Below are positions 7,267-8,679 of a stretch of 8,679 nucleotides of DNA, in pieces. Under the pieces are notes generated by a model. That model ran no database searches. It was not told the DNA's origin and saw only the letters and a program-made list of their open reading frames with translations. Made by a program: the position numbers and the translations under genes. The first letter of the stretch is position 1; every line of letters begins with the position of its first letter. The stretch is from Verrucomicrobia bacterium UBA1412 (lineage in GTDB: Bacteria > Verrucomicrobiota > Verrucomicrobiia > Limisphaerales > UBA1412). The DNA is taken from NCBI GenBank assembly GCA_002305615.1, contig DBPU01000021.1, forward strand, positions 25,345 to 34,023, read 5' to 3'.

Positions 7267-7884
7267 CTATCTATTCGGTGTGGTTTCTATTTTTTCGGAG
7301 GATTCAATTTTGCGTTCAAAAGCGAAAATATCGTACGAATCAGGATCTCCTATGAAGAAAAAGAGATCAAAATCTTCCCCTTTTTTGGGGCGGAAACGGC
7401 GCTTCTTCCCCTTTATATAGGACCTATCTGAGGTTTTCAAATCAAGTTGAGTTCCCCTTCTGGTTGGATTTCCTTCACTTATTTTCCCCCATAATTGAAC
7501 AATATCTCCCTTACCCGAAGATAACTGAGCACCTTGTGTGGTCATATAATAATACCCTTCATAGCTATAAACAGAGGACCACTCCCAGTTTTCAGGGTGA
7601 TGGTCGATTCTATGTTCACTTACTATCAGTGGTCCGGGAAAACACGCAGAGAAGGTTCCATCTTCTCGAAGCGTCAAATGGTAATTAGCTACCGTGTTTG
7701 TAGCACCCGTGTTTTTAAGCCAGCGAGAGATACTGTTTTTAGTTGGAACCCACTCTCCCTGAACATCTTTCATTTCAAAATAATACTCTTCTTCTGCTTC
7801 AAAAAAATCCTCTAAACAAGAAGATGTCAGTAAAGTTAAAGACAGCAGTAGCCCAACTCTCAATATATTCCATATTTTTTTCAT
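7267..7884 (-). CDS. Lipoprotein, probable immunity protein of the RHS toxin
   Basis: This 205-residue protein follows the RHS gene directly. The N-terminus is a lipoprotein signal: MKK, a hydrophobic stretch from about 8 to 19 (LRVGLLLSLTLL) and the lipobox TSSC with C23. The residue after it is Leu, so inner-membrane retention is not predicted by the Asp rule. An acidic linker (EDFFEAEEEYYFE) leads to a compact, probably beta-rich domain. It shows GEWVPTKNSI near the start, a central YHLTLREDGTFSA, aromatic W/Y-rich strands, then GTQLDL and FFFIGDPDSYDIFAFERK near the C-terminus. The W...DGTF layout recalls lipocalin-like small lipoproteins, but I do not recognise a named family. I chose ATG 7884, 8 bases after the RHS stop. 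A TTG at 7896 would overlap that stop by 4 bases and is the alternative. Immunity is inferred from position, size and AT-rich composition matching the toxin tip. A lipid-anchored immunity protein would point to a target in the envelope or periplasm. Confidence 0.8.
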   Translation of the reverse strand: MKKIWNILRVGLLLSLTLLTSSCLEDFFEAEEEYYFEMKDVQGEWVPTKNSISRWLKNTGATNTVANYHLTLREDGTFSACFPGPLIVSEHRIDHHPENWEWSSVYSYEGYYYMTTQGAQLSSGKGDIVQLWGKISEGNPTRRGTQLDLKTSDRSYIKGKKRRFRPKKGEDFDLFFFIGDPDSYDIFAFERKIESSEKIETTPNR

Positions 7885-7892
7885 ATTTATTT

Positions 7893-8679
7893 TCAATTAT
7901 ATATACAACATGGATTTCCTTTAAACTTAATCTCTTCATCCCATCTGAAATCCTGATATTTGTCAACTGCAAACCCCAACGATCTTAACCATTCAAGTTT
8001 AGTAACGATAGAATTATTCGAGCCAGCTTCATACCCCGTTATTGGTGATCTAAAAAGTGATTCAAGACTAGTTTTATTAAGTGCATGAAATTTTACATGT
8101 GCCGTACTCTTTCTACAACTAATATTGTCTACAGAATAATCTAAATCATAGGATCCAAGAAACGAAATATCGGAGTTAAACATATTGTAAGGCAATTTAA
8201 ATTCACCTAAAAAAGGAATTTTTATAGTATCAGGAATTTTATTAATTGGATTAAGATCATTACCAACGGATGCTATATCTCTAAGCATTAAAGCCACCCT
8301 CGCTTTTTTGCTATATTTTCCAAGCCTATAATTATAAATACCTTCATAATCTGAATTTTCACAAAACATACATAAAAATGTTAAATAATCTTTAATTATA
8401 TTTTTTGCTTCTTTAATATGATGATGTTTTCTTAATTCTTTTGTATAATGATTATTATTTCCAAAGTAATTTTTCTGAGGGCCATAGCCAAACAGCCATT
8501 CGAATCCAACATCCCAAGCATTTTTTTCATCGGGCATTCTCCCAGAAAACGGTAGCATTATACCTTGCAAACCCAGTCTATCCCACTTATTCACGGGATC
8601 ATTATTAACAAAACCATAGAGATTGAGGCCGCCGCGTTCTTCGATGGGGTCTCTGCTCATCCATCTGCCCAGGGCGGGG
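7893..8679 (-). CDS. RHS-family polymorphic toxin, C-terminal end (5' part off-window)
   Basis: The frame is open to the window edge, so only the C-terminus is seen. The first visible residues, PALGRWMSRDPIEERGG then LNLYGFVNNDPVNKWDRLGL, are the conserved end of the RHS-associated core (pattern GRW-x-SRDP-x(5)-GG-x-NLY-x(6)-P-x-N-x-x-D-x-x-GL). The real gene should be a large secreted or delivered shell-forming protein. From the residue after DRLGL (about 8567 down to 7893), about 224 residues form the variable tip. It contains WLFGYGPQKNYFG, the basic KELRKHHHIKEAKN, and a beta-rich C-terminal half with FLGSYDLDYSV, AHVKFHALNKTSLESLF and YQDFRWDEEIKF. I recall similar layouts (GP-x(3)-Y-G early, GS(Y/F) and N-x-TSL-x-S late, W-x-E near the end) in other RHS tips of unknown activity, and cannot name the enzyme class. 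No nuclease HNH, deaminase or ADP-ribosyl motif is evident. The tip is strongly AT-rich compared with the core. Confidence 0.92.
   Translation of the reverse strand, partial: PALGRWMSRDPIEERGGLNLYGFVNNDPVNKWDRLGLQGIMLPFSGRMPDEKNAWDVGFEWLFGYGPQKNYFGNNNHYTKELRKHHHIKEAKNIIKDYLTFLCMFCENSDYEGIYNYRLGKYSKKARVALMLRDIASVGNDLNPINKIPDTIKIPFLGEFKLPYNMFNSDISFLGSYDLDYSVDNISCRKSTAHVKFHALNKTSLESLFRSPITGYEAGSNNSIVTKLEWLRSLGFAVDKYQDFRWDEEIKFKGNPCCIYN

Noticed and set aside
7885..7896. TTG start giving the lipoprotein a 4-base overlap with the RHS stop
   Set aside because: The ATG at 7884 gives a compact MKK lipoprotein signal. The TTG adds only four residues, so I kept it as an alternative.
7464..7988. Several small + strand frames opposite the lipoprotein and toxin end
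   Set aside because: They overlap each other and a well-supported lipoprotein, and no start site or motif supports them.
1..8679. CRISPR array, tRNA, rRNA, insertion sequence or transposase
   Set aside because: I saw no regularly spaced repeats, no tRNA-like cloverleaf, no rRNA sequence and no transposase motif in either strand.

Overview
The window is bacterial chromosome from a Gram-negative organism. About 6.6 kb is GC-rich housekeeping and secreted-protein genes. About 2 kb at the right end is an RHS (polymorphic toxin) tail with very different base composition. The lineage is inferred, not shown. A secreted DUF1080 protein fused to a BNR-like propeller, a Tat-exported xylose-isomerase-like TIM barrel, a secreted C69 dipeptidase and an RHS locus together fit the Planctomycetota/Verrucomicrobiota/Lentisphaerota group or a related environmental phylum. 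No marker gene settles it.

Layout from left to right. Positions 1-173 are non-coding leader with a nested inverted repeat. On the + strand follow zwf (174-1745, glucose-6-phosphate dehydrogenase) and a secreted DUF1080/BNR-like protein (1868-3808) with its own plausible promoter and Shine-Dalgarno site. A bidirectional hairpin terminator (about 3826-3872) separates these from the convergent minus-strand pair. That pair is a Tat-exported sugar-isomerase-like TIM barrel (5620-6567, upstream) and a secreted C69-family dipeptidase (3897-5558, downstream). It is probably one transcript from a good sigma70-type promoter at 6595-6622.

The right end, also on the minus strand, starts off-window with an RHS gene. 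Only the last residues of its conserved core are visible, followed by an AT-rich C-terminal tip of about 224 residues (7893-8679). Its stop lies 8 bases before the ATG of a small lipoprotein (7267-7884), which I read as the cognate immunity protein. Downstream is a 146-codon scrap of RHS core (6694-7134) with no toxin tip, a relic of an earlier module exchange. A short degenerate CGCAGAT repeat array (6656-6686) marks the border with the ordinary chromosome.

How they work together: zwf feeds the oxidative pentose-phosphate or Entner-Doudoroff route. The DUF1080/BNR and TIM-barrel proteins probably act on saccharides outside the cytoplasm. The RHS tip and lipoprotein form a candidate toxin/immunity pair of unknown activity, which is the most interesting content of the window.
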